A stretch of DNA of 14,108 nucleotides from an uncultured Clostridia bacterium (GTDB lineage Bacteria; Bacillota; Clostridia; Oscillospirales; Ruminococcaceae), in the NCBI GenBank assembly GCA_946533615.1, contig CAMNBY010000205.1, positions 1-14,108 of the forward strand, in the 5' to 3' direction. Under the pieces are notes generated by a model, which worked only from the letters and a program-made list of their open reading frames with translations, did no database searches and had not been told where the DNA came from. Shown here in pieces: positions 8,173 through 13,798 of this stretch; the first letter of the stretch is position 1; the number at the start of each line of letters is the position of its first letter. Both the position numbers and the translations under genes were made by a program.

Positions 8173-8208
8173 TTAAAAGATATTCAGTCTTTTAACAAGC
8201 ATTTTCAT
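8173..8208 (-). CDS. Mini-ORF B, 11-residue peptide
   Basis: It reads MKMLVKRLNIF. An AAAGGGG site lies upstream, and the ATG is displayed by a TTTTC-CAAT-GAAAA hairpin. It is one of three 11-codon ORFs beginning MK with a basic middle and a hydrophobic end. An in-frame ATG 51 bases upstream could extend it to 28 residues, but that ATG lacks a ribosome site. Translation is unproven. Confidence 0.35.
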   Translation of the reverse strand: MKMLVKRLNIF

Positions 8209-8234
8209 TGGAAAAAACCCCTTTGTGAGTTCAT
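8205..8234 (-). CDS. Mini-ORF B0, 9-residue peptide overlapping mini-ORF B
   Basis: It reads MNSQRGFFQ, preceded by GGGTGATAT just after a CCCGG/CCGGG hairpin. Its TGA overlaps the ATG of the next mini-ORF as ATGA, the same coupling geometry as accD/accA in this window. The ribosome site is weak and the call is tentative. Confidence 0.2.
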   Translation of the reverse strand: MNSQRGFFQ

Positions 8235-8389
8235 ATATCACCCGGTCTCTGCCGGGCATTCAATTTTACTTTTCGGCCTATCCGAAGTTGATTGACGTAA
8301 TGCTGAAGCTGCGCGAAACCCTTGCGTCCTTATATATAAGCCTATCGGCCGAGTTTATCAGTCTTTGCACCTGAGTTGTAACTCTTCTT

Positions 8390-8443
8390 TCAAGCGAACG
8401 TGTCGAGTCTCGGGATTACATAGCCGATCTCTACTGTGTCCAT
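8390..8443 (-). CDS. Mini-ORF A, 17-residue peptide
   Basis: It reads MDTVEIGYVIPRLDTFA. The AAGGAG site (8458-8453) is 9 bases before the ATG and is part of the box GGAGCGAGTCC. The start codon sits in a small GTCC-CAAT-GGAC hairpin. This is the longest of the mini-ORFs and the one with the best ribosome site. It is not recognised. Translation is unproven. Confidence 0.4.
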   Translation of the reverse strand: MDTVEIGYVIPRLDTFA

Positions 8444-8679
8444 TGGGACTCGCTCCTTTCAAGTCTGATTGAGCCGCCTGCGGCATCCATGCTGCCATTT
8501 CGGGAAGTATGTACTGTTCGGCAGCCTGAACTGCCTCCGCTCAAGGCTCGTGACTATCTATAAAGTCAAGGTAGAAGAATGCTTGGTGATCTGTGAGCCT
8601 CCCTCCGGGTGCTGCCAGAATCCCTCTCGTCTGCCGGCGGCCTGCTTTGTGATCTGCTGTATTCTTTTTCCTTGAGCTT

Positions 8680-8708
8680 ATTCTATCACACTTTTTAGTG
8701 TTTGTCAA
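8680..8708 (-). promoter_or_regulatory. Sigma-A promoter of the mini-ORF RNA
   Basis: On the minus strand TTGACA (8708-8703) and TAGAAT (8685-8680) are exactly 17 bp apart. The expected start is near 8673. An AT-rich stretch upstream (8709-8766) is shared with the divergent promoter at 8767. Confidence 0.85.
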
Positions 8709-8766
8709 TAGATTTTCTCAACTTTTTTGGATATTTTTTATTTAATATTTCTTTTAGAAAATGTGC

Positions 8767-8795
8767 TTGACATTTCCTGATGAATGTAGTATAAT
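8767..8795 (+). promoter_or_regulatory. Consensus sigma-A promoter of the DUF1292 gene
   Basis: TTGACA (8767-8772) and TATAAT (8790-8795) with a 17-bp spacer. The leader (about 8802-8866) contains a GCGGCC/GGCCGC hairpin around 8808-8834, ahead of the AAGGAGG ribosome site. Confidence 0.92.
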
Positions 8796-8866
8796 AATAG
8801 TGTTGCGGCGGCCAAAAAGCAAAACTCGGCCGCTGTATTTGTATCTGAAAACAAGGAGGATGCGCC

Positions 8867-9208
8867 ATGGCTAACGAATATACACCCGATCTTTACACCC
8901 TTGAGGACGAGGACGGCAACGAGCAGGTCTTCGAGATGCTCGACACTATGGAATTTGAGGGCGAGAAATACTTTGCGCTCACACCCTATTATGAGGATCC
9001 GGACGAGATGCTTGAGGACTCGGGCGAGGTAGTTATCCTCAAGAGCGAGTTCGAGGGCGACGAAGAGATGATGGTCTCTATCGATGACGATGACGAATAT
9101 GACCGCGTTGGCGAGGTGTTCATGAAGCGCATCGAGGCCATGTTCGACTTTGACGACGAGGAAGAGGACGAGGCTGACGACAGCAGCTCTCCCGAGGTCT
9201 TTTCCTGA
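8867..9208 (+). CDS. DUF1292 domain-containing acidic protein
   Basis: A 113-residue, strongly acidic protein of the DUF1292 (YrzB-like) family, widespread in Firmicutes and of unknown function. The family pattern is visible: YTLEDEDGNEQVFEMLDTME followed by FEGEKYFALTPYYE (about 9-42), VVILKSEFEGDEEMMVSIDD and EYDRVGEVFMKRIEAMF. The tail (about 92-106) is a run of Asp and Glu. There is no signal peptide or membrane span, so it is expected in the cytoplasm. The start is set by AAGGAGG at 8852-8859, seven bases before ATG 8867. It is transcribed alone, from a perfect promoter to a strong terminator, which suggests high expression. Family assignment is confident; function is unknown. Confidence 0.9.
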   Translation: MANEYTPDLYTLEDEDGNEQVFEMLDTMEFEGEKYFALTPYYEDPDEMLEDSGEVVILKSEFEGDEEMMVSIDDDDEYDRVGEVFMKRIEAMFDFDDEEEDEADDSSSPEVFS

Positions 9209-9225
9209 ACATCACAAACAGGCAG

Positions 9226-9252
9226 GGCGTCCCGGCGCGGGGCGCCTTTTTT
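9226..9252 (+). terminator. Intrinsic terminator of the DUF1292 gene
   Basis: An 8-bp GC-rich stem (GGCGTCCC with GGGGCGCC, one wobble) and a 5-base loop are followed by six T (9247-9252). Confidence 0.9.
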
Positions 9253-9330
9253 CTGCCTCGGCAGCCTGTCTGCTTGTGTCAATAGTTAAACTGTACAATT
9301 ATTTACTCTTAAATTGCACTATATTACCTA

Positions 9331-9359
9331 TTGAAAAACAGGCTGTTTTGTGGTATACT
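9331..9359 (+). promoter_or_regulatory. Sigma-A promoter of the 6S-like RNA
   Basis: TTGAAA (9331-9336) and TATACT (9354-9359) with a 17-bp spacer. The predicted start is near 9367, just before the closing stem of the RNA. Confidence 0.8.
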
Positions 9360-9366
9360 ATAGTCA

Positions 9367-9580
9367 AATAAAAATACTGCCTTGCGCGAGCAAGTATGGT
9401 TTATATGATCCAACACATGATAATAGGGAGTCATGTCTCCGAAAGCGGACTGCAGACCTCCCGCCCCGGACCGCCTCGGCTGCTTCGGGCTACGGACGAA
9501 GGGAGCGCGAAACCAAGGGGTGACACCCACCTGCTTAACAGCGGGTTTTATTCACCATACGACGGCAAGGCGGTTTTTTT
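9367..9580 (+). ncRNA. ssrS: Probable 6S RNA
   Basis: 6S RNA binds the sigma-70-type RNA polymerase holoenzyme by mimicking an open promoter and lowers transcription in slow growth. The transcript predicted here is about 200 nt, the usual size, with its own promoter and a seven-T end (9574-9580). The ends pair (ACTGCC at 9376 with GGCGGT at 9570) and ATGGT (9396) pairs with ACCAT (9554), giving one long irregular hairpin. The 3' half contains GGGGTGACACCCACCTG, CTTAACAGCGGGTTTTATTC and then ACC, which resembles Firmicute 6S sequences. CTCCC/GGGAG and a GC-rich apical hairpin fill the middle. No protein gene fits. I rate 6S as the best match from memory and structure; a covariance search would settle it. 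Confidence 0.72.
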
Positions 9581-9695
9581 AATTTCCCCACCAGCTTTCA
9601 ATCGGGCGCTTGGCTTAGCTTTGCGAGGCCTCCCCGGAGGGGAGGCAGCTTCACTTTATGAATGAGGTCGCGGTGCAGCCGTTAGGAAAGCCTTG
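9575..9695 (+). repeat. ~120-bp dispersed repeat, tandem copy 1
   Basis: Begins in the T tract of the 6S terminator, then AATTTCCCCACCAGCTTTC, CGGGCGCTTGG, a CCTCCC/GGGAGG hairpin (about 9628-9645) and GGTGCAGCCGTTAGG. Most positions match the copy at 9696. It has no coding potential that I trust. Confidence 0.85.
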
Positions 9696-9814
9696 TTTTT
9701 TAATTCCCCCACCAGCTTTCGATCGGGCGCTTGGCAGGGCTTTGCGAGGCCTCCCCGGAGGGGAGGCAGGTGCCTTTGTGAATGAGGCGGCGGTGCAGCC
9801 GTTAGGCAACCTTG
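9696..9814 (+). repeat. ~120-bp dispersed repeat, tandem copy 2
   Basis: A head-to-tail second copy with the same order of blocks: T run, AATTCCCCCACCAGCTTTC, CGGGCGCTTGG, CCTCCC/GGGAGG hairpin, GGTGCAGCCGTTAGG. A truncated third copy lies at 13760. Confidence 0.85.
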
Positions 9815-9889
9815 TTCCGAGCGGAACGTCAGGGCTTGTGTTAGTTTATATTTGCTCTTGGTATTCGCTCCCGGACAGAGCGTTTTTTT
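9814..9889 (+). terminator. Hairpin pair ending in an intrinsic-terminator-like structure
   Basis: A GTTCC-GAGC-GGAAC hairpin (9814-9827) is followed, after an unstructured stretch, by CGCTC/GAGCG (9866-9882) and seven T (9883-9889). It may end readthrough from the 6S gene or a small RNA from the repeat. I see no convincing promoter for a separate RNA. Confidence 0.45.
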
Positions 9890-9958
9890 ATTTACCAATT
9901 TACCCACCGGAATGATAAGGCTGCGCCGACACCGCCGGGCAGGGATCTTTACAAAAAC

Positions 9959-10032
9959 ATGGCCGCTCGGCCGATACGGAACGCCCCAAGGATCCTTCGA
10001 TCCGCAGCGATCCATATCGGCCGAGCGGCCAT
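9959..10032 (-). terminator. 18-bp perfect inverted repeat, likely terminator of the aldo/keto reductase gene
   Basis: ATGGCCGCTCGGCCGATA (9959-9976) is the exact reverse complement of 10015-10032, with a 38-base loop. On the minus strand the hairpin is followed by GTTTTTG, as in an intrinsic terminator, and it lies 82 bases downstream of the reductase stop. The long loop and perfect arms also fit a small inverted-repeat element. Confidence 0.6.
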
Positions 10033-10107
10033 TGTGCATTGTGCATTGTGAATTGTGCATTGTGCATTGTAAATTGTGCATTGTGCATTGTGCATTGTGC
10101 ATTGACA
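10031..10107 (+). repeat. 7-nt tandem repeat array (ATTGTGC)
   Basis: Ten consecutive 7-base units of ATTGTGC, with the variants ATTGTGA and ATTGTAA, plus a decayed eleventh (ATTGACA). The first 33 bases are an exact inverted copy of 13799-13831. The array lies between the reductase gene and the inverted repeat. Confidence 0.92.
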
Positions 10108-10113
10108 AAAGGC

Positions 10114-11085
10114 TTACAGGATATTCTCGAGGAACGCGGCTGTCTTTGCGTCATAGCGGAGATCCTGTGCGGCCATGTCCTCCTCCATCTGCCATACCTT
10201 TGTGGCGGCGAAAACAGAGGAAACAAAGAACTGCTGGCTGTTGAGGTAGCCCAGCGGTACGACTGCCGGAGGCACACCCGTGTCCTCGCTCAGCTTCTTG
10301 ACTCTTGCAAGGCGGGCAAGGTTGGCGGTGCTGGTGAACTGTCCGTCAAGAGGCACCGTGGCGTCGCCCTTTGCAAATCTTGCAAAGAAGCCCTTGGCCT
10401 GCGGCGAGAACGCCATCACGGGAATATCGTGCTTGCGGTACCAGTTATACTCCCACATATTCATGCACACGAGCGTGGGGTCGTTGAACGTGTCGGTGCT
10501 CGAATGTGCAAGGCTGTAGTTTATCTGGCTCACGGTGAAAGGCTCCATGCCGTGCTGCTCGGCGTATTTGTTGGCGGCCTCTATCCTTGTGGAGGTCCAG
10601 TTTGAAGCGCCGACAAAATGCACCCTGCCGCTCTCGACGAACTCGTTGAGCACGGGCATTATCTCGCTGACGGGGATATTGTCCGAGTCGCGGTGAAGGA
10701 AGTAGATGTCAATATAGTCTGTGCCGAGGCACTCGAGGCTGCGCTCGAGATCTGCCCTGAGAGAAGCGGCGTCCAGCCTCGGGATCAGCGCACCGTCCTC
10801 TCCCCTTGCGGGGTGGCCGCCCTTGGTGGCGATTATCACCTTGTCACGGCAGCCCCTTGAAGCCAGCCAGCGCCCGATGACCAGCTCGCTGGCGTCGGCT
10901 CCGCCCTCTATCCACGAGCAGTAGTTGCGGGCAGTGTCGATGCAGGTGCCGCCCAGCTCAACATATTTGTCCAGCAGGGCAAAATAAGCCTCGTCGTTAT
11001 CGTGTCTTTCAAAATTCGCCGTTCCGAAGGTAAGGCACGGCAGTTCAAGAGTATAGTGCTTGTTTTTCAGTGTGTAAGTAAACAA
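10114..11085 (-). CDS. Aldo/keto reductase
   Basis: A TIM-barrel NAD(P)H-dependent oxidoreductase of the aldo/keto reductase superfamily, acting on an unknown carbonyl compound in the cytoplasm. With the TTG start at 11085 it has 323 residues, the normal size. The catalytic tetrad is complete: D50 and Y55 in CIDTARNYC, K88 in IATKGG and H131 in YFLHRDSD. Further family features are FVGASNWTSTRIEAANKYAE, SQINYSLAH, and MAFSPQAKGFF in place of the usual YSPLGRG-type loop. I prefer TTG 11085 because a GGGGTGATC ribosome site (11097-11089) lies 8 bases upstream. GTG 11094 is open but would overlap that site. The gene stands alone, divergent from ylxM, and an inverted-repeat terminator follows it. 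Confidence 0.88.
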   Translation of the reverse strand: MFTYTLKNKHYTLELPCLTFGTANFERHDNDEAYFALLDKYVELGGTCIDTARNYCSWIEGGADASELVIGRWLASRGCRDKVIIATKGGHPARGEDGALIPRLDAASLRADLERSLECLGTDYIDIYFLHRDSDNIPVSEIMPVLNEFVESGRVHFVGASNWTSTRIEAANKYAEQHGMEPFTVSQINYSLAHSSTDTFNDPTLVCMNMWEYNWYRKHDIPVMAFSPQAKGFFARFAKGDATVPLDGQFTSTANLARLARVKKLSEDTGVPPAVVPLGYLNSQQFFVSSVFAATKVWQMEEDMAAQDLRYDAKTAAFLENIL

Positions 11086-11150
11086 CCCGATCACCCCATA
11101 TACAAGTATATCAACATAAATATATTATTAGCCAAATAATATATTATCAC

Positions 11151-11175
11151 AAAAACCCCTCAAATTTCAAGGGGT
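11151..11175 (-). terminator. Minus-oriented terminator-like hairpin in the reductase/ylxM divergent region
   Basis: A 6-bp stem (ACCCCT/AGGGGT, 11155-11160 with 11170-11175) and a 9-base loop. On the minus strand it runs into a T tract (11155-11151). It stands upstream of the reductase and downstream of nothing visible on that strand, so it may attenuate a longer leader or end antisense transcription. Confidence 0.4.
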
Positions 11176-11209
11176 ATTTGTTAAATTTTATTGACTTTGC
11201 GAAAAACAC

Positions 11210-11238
11210 TTGACAAGTTCCGCGGCTTGATATATAAT
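11210..11238 (+). promoter_or_regulatory. Consensus sigma-A promoter of the ylxM-ffh-rpsP-khpA operon
   Basis: TTGACA (11210-11215) and TATAAT (11233-11238) with a 17-bp spacer. The leader contains a 7-bp hairpin GTAAAGC/GCTTTAC (11249-11268) and a small GCTG/CAGC hairpin near 11288. Confidence 0.92.
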
Positions 11239-11319
11239 AATCAGTAGCGTAAAGCGGCGGTGCTTTACAAATATCCGAAAAACAACAGCTGCCCGGCCAG
11301 CACGAAAGGGGAAGATACA

Positions 11320-11709
11320 ATGAAGAAAAATCTTGGCGTCAGCGATCTGATAGATGTCTACGGCGAACTTCTTACCGACAAGCAGCGCGATATGCTCGAG
11401 CTTTATTATAATGATGACCTCTCTCTTTCCGAGATAGCCGAGCACTACGATATAACAAGACAGGGCGTTCACGACTCCATCAAAAGGGGCGAGGAATCTC
11501 TCAGGGAGTACGAGAGAGTGCTTGGCCTGCTCAGGACACAGGACGACTACAAGAAAGAGCTGCTGCACTATAAGGAGCTTGCCCTCGAGATCTTCGAGGA
11601 ATGCAAGAAGGTCTCGTTCGGACGTCCCATAGCTGAAAAGACGATCACCCTGCTTGAGACACTCGACGAAAAGCTCGAGGCTTATGACAACACAAAATAT
11701 CTTGAGTAA
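11320..11709 (+). CDS. ylxM: YlxM family putative DNA-binding/SRP-associated protein
   Basis: A 129-residue protein of the YlxM (UPF0122) family, encoded next to ffh in many Firmicutes and linked to signal recognition particle function in streptococci. Visible features are LYGELLTDKQRDMLELYY-like opening residues (about 13-30 here, YGELLTDKQRDMLELYYNDD), then a sigma-factor-like helix-turn-helix (about 34-60, LSLSEIAEHYDITRQGVHDS) and a C-terminal coiled-coil-prone region. ATG 11320 has an AAAGGGG site. An upstream in-frame extension from 11260 lies within the leader and has no ribosome site, so I rejected it. ffh follows after 50 bases in the same operon. Confidence 0.92.
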   Translation: MKKNLGVSDLIDVYGELLTDKQRDMLELYYNDDLSLSEIAEHYDITRQGVHDSIKRGEESLREYERVLGLLRTQDDYKKELLHYKELALEIFEECKKVSFGRPIAEKTITLLETLDEKLEAYDNTKYLE

Positions 11710-11759
11710 AAGTAAAAAGCAAAAGCGTAAAGAGATCAAAGCCGAAAGGAGCTGAGACA

Positions 11760-13130
11760 ATGGCCTTTGAAGGACTCAGCGAAAAACTGAACGGAGTATT
11801 CAAAAAGCTGAAATCCCGCGGAAAGCTCTCCGAGAGTGACGTCAAGGAGGCAATGCGCGAGGTAAAGATGGCTCTGCTGGAGGCGGACGTAAGCTACAAG
11901 GTAGTCAAGGAATTCGTCGCCAACGTTTCAGAGCGTGCTGTCGGCGAGGAGGTACTGAAAAGCCTTACGCCCGGTCAGCAGGTGATAAAGATCGTAAACG
12001 AGGAGCTCATCAAGCTGATGGGCGAGGCAAACTCGAAGATAAACTTCCCCAGCAAGCCGCCCTGCATCATAATGATGTGCGGCCTTCAGGGCTCGGGTAA
12101 GACCACCCACGCCGCAAAGCTTGCAAAGCACTTCAAGTCTCAGGGCATGAGACCACTGCTGGTGGCCTGCGACGTTTACCGTCCTGCCGCTATCGAGCAG
12201 CTGAAGGTCGTCGGCGAAAGAGCCGATGTGACCGTCTTCGAGATGGGACAGATTGACCCCCGCAAGATCGCCAAGGAGGGCATCAAGTTTGCTAAGGACT
12301 ACGGCCACGATCTGGTCATACTTGATACCGCAGGCCGTCTGCATATCGACGAAGAGCTGATGAACGAGCTCAAGGACATCAAGAAGATCACCGAGCCTAA
12401 CGAGATAATGCTGGTCGTTGACGCGATGATCGGTCAGGACGCCGTTAAGGTCGCCTCAAGCTTCGACGAGGCGCTCGGCATCGACAGCGTTATACTCACT
12501 AAGCTCGATTCCGATACAAGAGGCGGTGCGGCTCTGTCCGTGCTCTCTGTAACAGGTAAGCCTATCAAGTTCGTCGGCATGGGCGAGAAGCTTGACGAGT
12601 TCGAGCCCTTCCACCCCGAAAGAATGGCTTCGCGTATCCTCGGCATGGGCGATATGCTCACGCTTATAGAAAAGGCTCAGCAGACTGTTGACGAGAAGGA
12701 AGCCGAAAAGCTTGCCCGCAAGGTAAAGGACAAGGGCTTCGACTTAAACGATCTGCTGGATCAGATGAAGCAGATACACAAGATGGGCTCGATACGCTCG
12801 ATCATCAAGCTGCTCCCGGGCGCAGGAAAGATAAACGACGAGGCCATGGAGCAGGGCGAGGTACAGCTCAGAAAGACCGAGGCTATCATAAATTCGATGA
12901 CAAAGAAGGAGCGCGAGAAGCCCTCGATCATCGACCCCAAGCGCAAAAGGCGCATCGCCGCAGGCAGCGGCACCCAGGTAAGCGACGTCAACACCCTGCT
13001 GAAGCAGTTCGATCAGATGCAGAAGATGATGAAGCAGTACGGCCTTGGCGGAAAGCTGCACGACAAGAAGGCAAAGCGCAACCGCAAGGCTCTGCTGAAG
13101 GGTCTGGGCGGAGAGCTCCCGCCGCAGTGA
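11760..13130 (+). CDS. ffh: Signal recognition particle GTPase Ffh (SRP54)
   Basis: Protein subunit of the bacterial signal recognition particle. It binds 4.5S/6S-like SRP RNA and signal sequences of nascent membrane proteins, and docks with FtsY. The 456-residue length is typical. Domains in order are the N domain (about 1-90), the G domain with GLQGSGKTT (about 107), the ACDVYRPAAIEQL motif, DTAGRL (about 189), TKLDSDTRGGA (about 248), and FHPERMASRILGMGDML closing the G domain. The methionine-rich M domain has MGSIRSIIKLLPG (about 341) and, near the C-terminus, QMQKMMKQYG. ATG 11760 has an AAGGAG site. The gene follows ylxM and precedes rpsP by 72 bases that hold a small GCGGG/CCCGC hairpin. 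The SRP RNA gene itself is not in this window. Confidence 0.97.
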   Translation: MAFEGLSEKLNGVFKKLKSRGKLSESDVKEAMREVKMALLEADVSYKVVKEFVANVSERAVGEEVLKSLTPGQQVIKIVNEELIKLMGEANSKINFPSKPPCIIMMCGLQGSGKTTHAAKLAKHFKSQGMRPLLVACDVYRPAAIEQLKVVGERADVTVFEMGQIDPRKIAKEGIKFAKDYGHDLVILDTAGRLHIDEELMNELKDIKKITEPNEIMLVVDAMIGQDAVKVASSFDEALGIDSVILTKLDSDTRGGAALSVLSVTGKPIKFVGMGEKLDEFEPFHPERMASRILGMGDMLTLIEKAQQTVDEKEAEKLARKVKDKGFDLNDLLDQMKQIHKMGSIRSIIKLLPGAGKINDEAMEQGEVQLRKTEAIINSMTKKEREKPSIIDPKRKRRIAAGSGTQVSDVNTLLKQFDQMQKMMKQYGLGGKLHDKKAKRNRKALLKGLGGELPPQ

Positions 13131-13202
13131 TCGGCAGACACAAAGCTTTCAATGCGGGTTCCCGCTTGATATGATACAAGGAAAGTATGGAGGTGAATAT
13201 AA

Positions 13203-13445
13203 ATGGCAGTTAAGATCAGACTCAGAAGAATGGGCGCTAAGAAGGCTCCCTTTTACAGAGTAGTAGTAGCAGATTCCAGATACCCCAGAGACGGTCGTTT
13301 CATCGAGGAGATCGGTTACTACGATCCCACCAAGGACCCTGTTGTTCTCAAGGTAGATGACGAAAAGGCCAAGAGCTGGATCGCAAAGGGCGCACAGCCC
13401 ACCGAGACCGTTAAGGCTCTTCTCAAGAAGAACGGCACTATCTGA
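13203..13445 (+). CDS. rpsP: 30S ribosomal protein bS16
   Basis: Small-subunit ribosomal protein bS16, which binds 16S rRNA early in assembly. At 80 residues it has the normal length and the classic N-terminus MAVKIRLRRMGAKKAPFYRV, then VVADSRYPRDGRFIEEIGYY, DPTKDP and the C-terminal GAQPTETVKALLKKNG. The start is fixed by GGAGGTGA about six bases upstream of ATG 13203. The ffh-rpsP-khpA order is standard in Firmicutes. Confidence 0.98.
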   Translation: MAVKIRLRRMGAKKAPFYRVVVADSRYPRDGRFIEEIGYYDPTKDPVVLKVDDEKAKSWIAKGAQPTETVKALLKKNGTI

Positions 13446-13463
13446 ACACATGGAGGACTTTGA

Positions 13464-13697
13464 ATGGAACAGCTTTTAAGAACTATCGTGACCGAGCTCG
13501 TTGAGGACCCGAGCGCGATAGAGATCACCGTTGACGAGCCCAACGAGGAGGGCGAAGTGGTTTACCATCTTCACGTTGCCCCCGACGACATGGGCCGCGT
13601 TATCGGAAAGCAGGGCAGGATCGCCAAGGCGATCAGAACGGTCATGAGAGCCGGCTGCTCAAGGATAGGACAGAGGATAAGAGTCGAGATCGACTGA
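13464..13697 (+). CDS. khpA: KH-domain RNA-binding protein KhpA (YlqC)
   Basis: A 77-residue single KH-domain protein of the KhpA/YlqC family, which in other Firmicutes pairs with KhpB/EloR, binds many RNAs and affects cell elongation and division. The RNA-binding GxxG loop is seen in MGRVIGKQGRIAKAIRTVMR (about residues 43-62), after the family N-terminus MEQLLRTIVTELVEDPSAIE. ATG 13464 has a GGAGG site 9 bases upstream, and the gene starts 18 bases after the rpsP stop. In many relatives rimM, trmD and rplS follow; here a strong terminator ends the operon instead. Confidence 0.95.
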   Translation: MEQLLRTIVTELVEDPSAIEITVDEPNEEGEVVYHLHVAPDDMGRVIGKQGRIAKAIRTVMRAGCSRIGQRIRVEID

Positions 13698-13718
13698 GCC
13701 TCTGCAAACAACAAAGAC

Positions 13719-13766
13719 AAAACAGCTCCGACAGGGTACGCTCTGACGGAGCTGTTTTCTTTTTTT
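13719..13766 (+). terminator. Intrinsic terminator of the ylxM-ffh-rpsP-khpA operon
   Basis: A 12-bp perfect stem (AAAACAGCTCCG at 13719-13730 with 13747-13758) is followed by a C and a T tract from 13760. Confidence 0.93.
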
Positions 13767-13795
13767 AATTCCCCCACCAGCTTTCAATCGGGCGC
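13760..13795 (+). repeat. Truncated third copy of the CCACCAGCTTTC repeat
   Basis: It matches the start of the repeats at 9575 and 9696 (T tract, AATTCCCCCACCAGCTTTC, then CGGGCGC) and stops matching after 13795. Like the copy at 9575 it begins inside the T tract of an intrinsic terminator. Confidence 0.82.
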
Positions 13796-13798
13796 CGA

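Larger units (their letters stand above)
7646..8673 (-). ncRNA. Predicted ~1.03-kb transcript carrying a train of mini-ORFs (unknown RNA/peptide locus)
   Basis: No conventional gene is present here, yet the stretch has a sigma-A promoter (8708-8680) and an intrinsic terminator (7675-7646) on the same strand. Within it, boxes related to GGAGTGAGTCC recur. Most are followed within 8-10 bases by ATG and a very short ORF: at 8443 (17 residues), 8208 (11), 8156 (3), 8101 (3), 8037 (11), 7921 (11), 7800 (2) and 7721 (2). Two further boxes, at 7991-7994 and 7876-7879, lack an ATG. Local stems suggest folding in the minus orientation: GGCC-GAAA-GGCC (a GNRA tetraloop, about 7827-7838), CCCGG/CCGGG (about 8241-8256) and TCGGCC/GGCCGA enclosing about 8275-8349. 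The first 200 nt (8670-8460) are richer in GC and partly open in two frames without a convincing start. I cannot assign it to a known RNA family. Evidence for the transcript is good; its function is unknown. Confidence 0.6.

Noticed and set aside
7646..8673. ROOL, GOLLD, OLE or tmRNA as the identity of the long RNA
   Set aside because: I see none of their hallmark sequences, and none is built from repeated ribosome-site boxes with mini-ORFs; an Infernal run against Rfam would be needed to exclude them formally.
8469..8675. A 68-codon plus-strand open frame
   Set aside because: Antisense to the promoter-proximal part of the mini-ORF RNA, with no ribosome site or plus-strand promoter.
10031..10107. 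A CRISPR array
   Set aside because: The period is 7 nt with no spacers, far too short for CRISPR repeats, and there are no cas genes.
9656..10108. A 150-codon minus-strand open frame rich in MHNAQCT-like words
   Set aside because: It is a translation of the 7-nt tandem array and the CCACCAGCTTTC repeats; a 7-nt period necessarily gives a repeating 7-residue pattern in an open frame.
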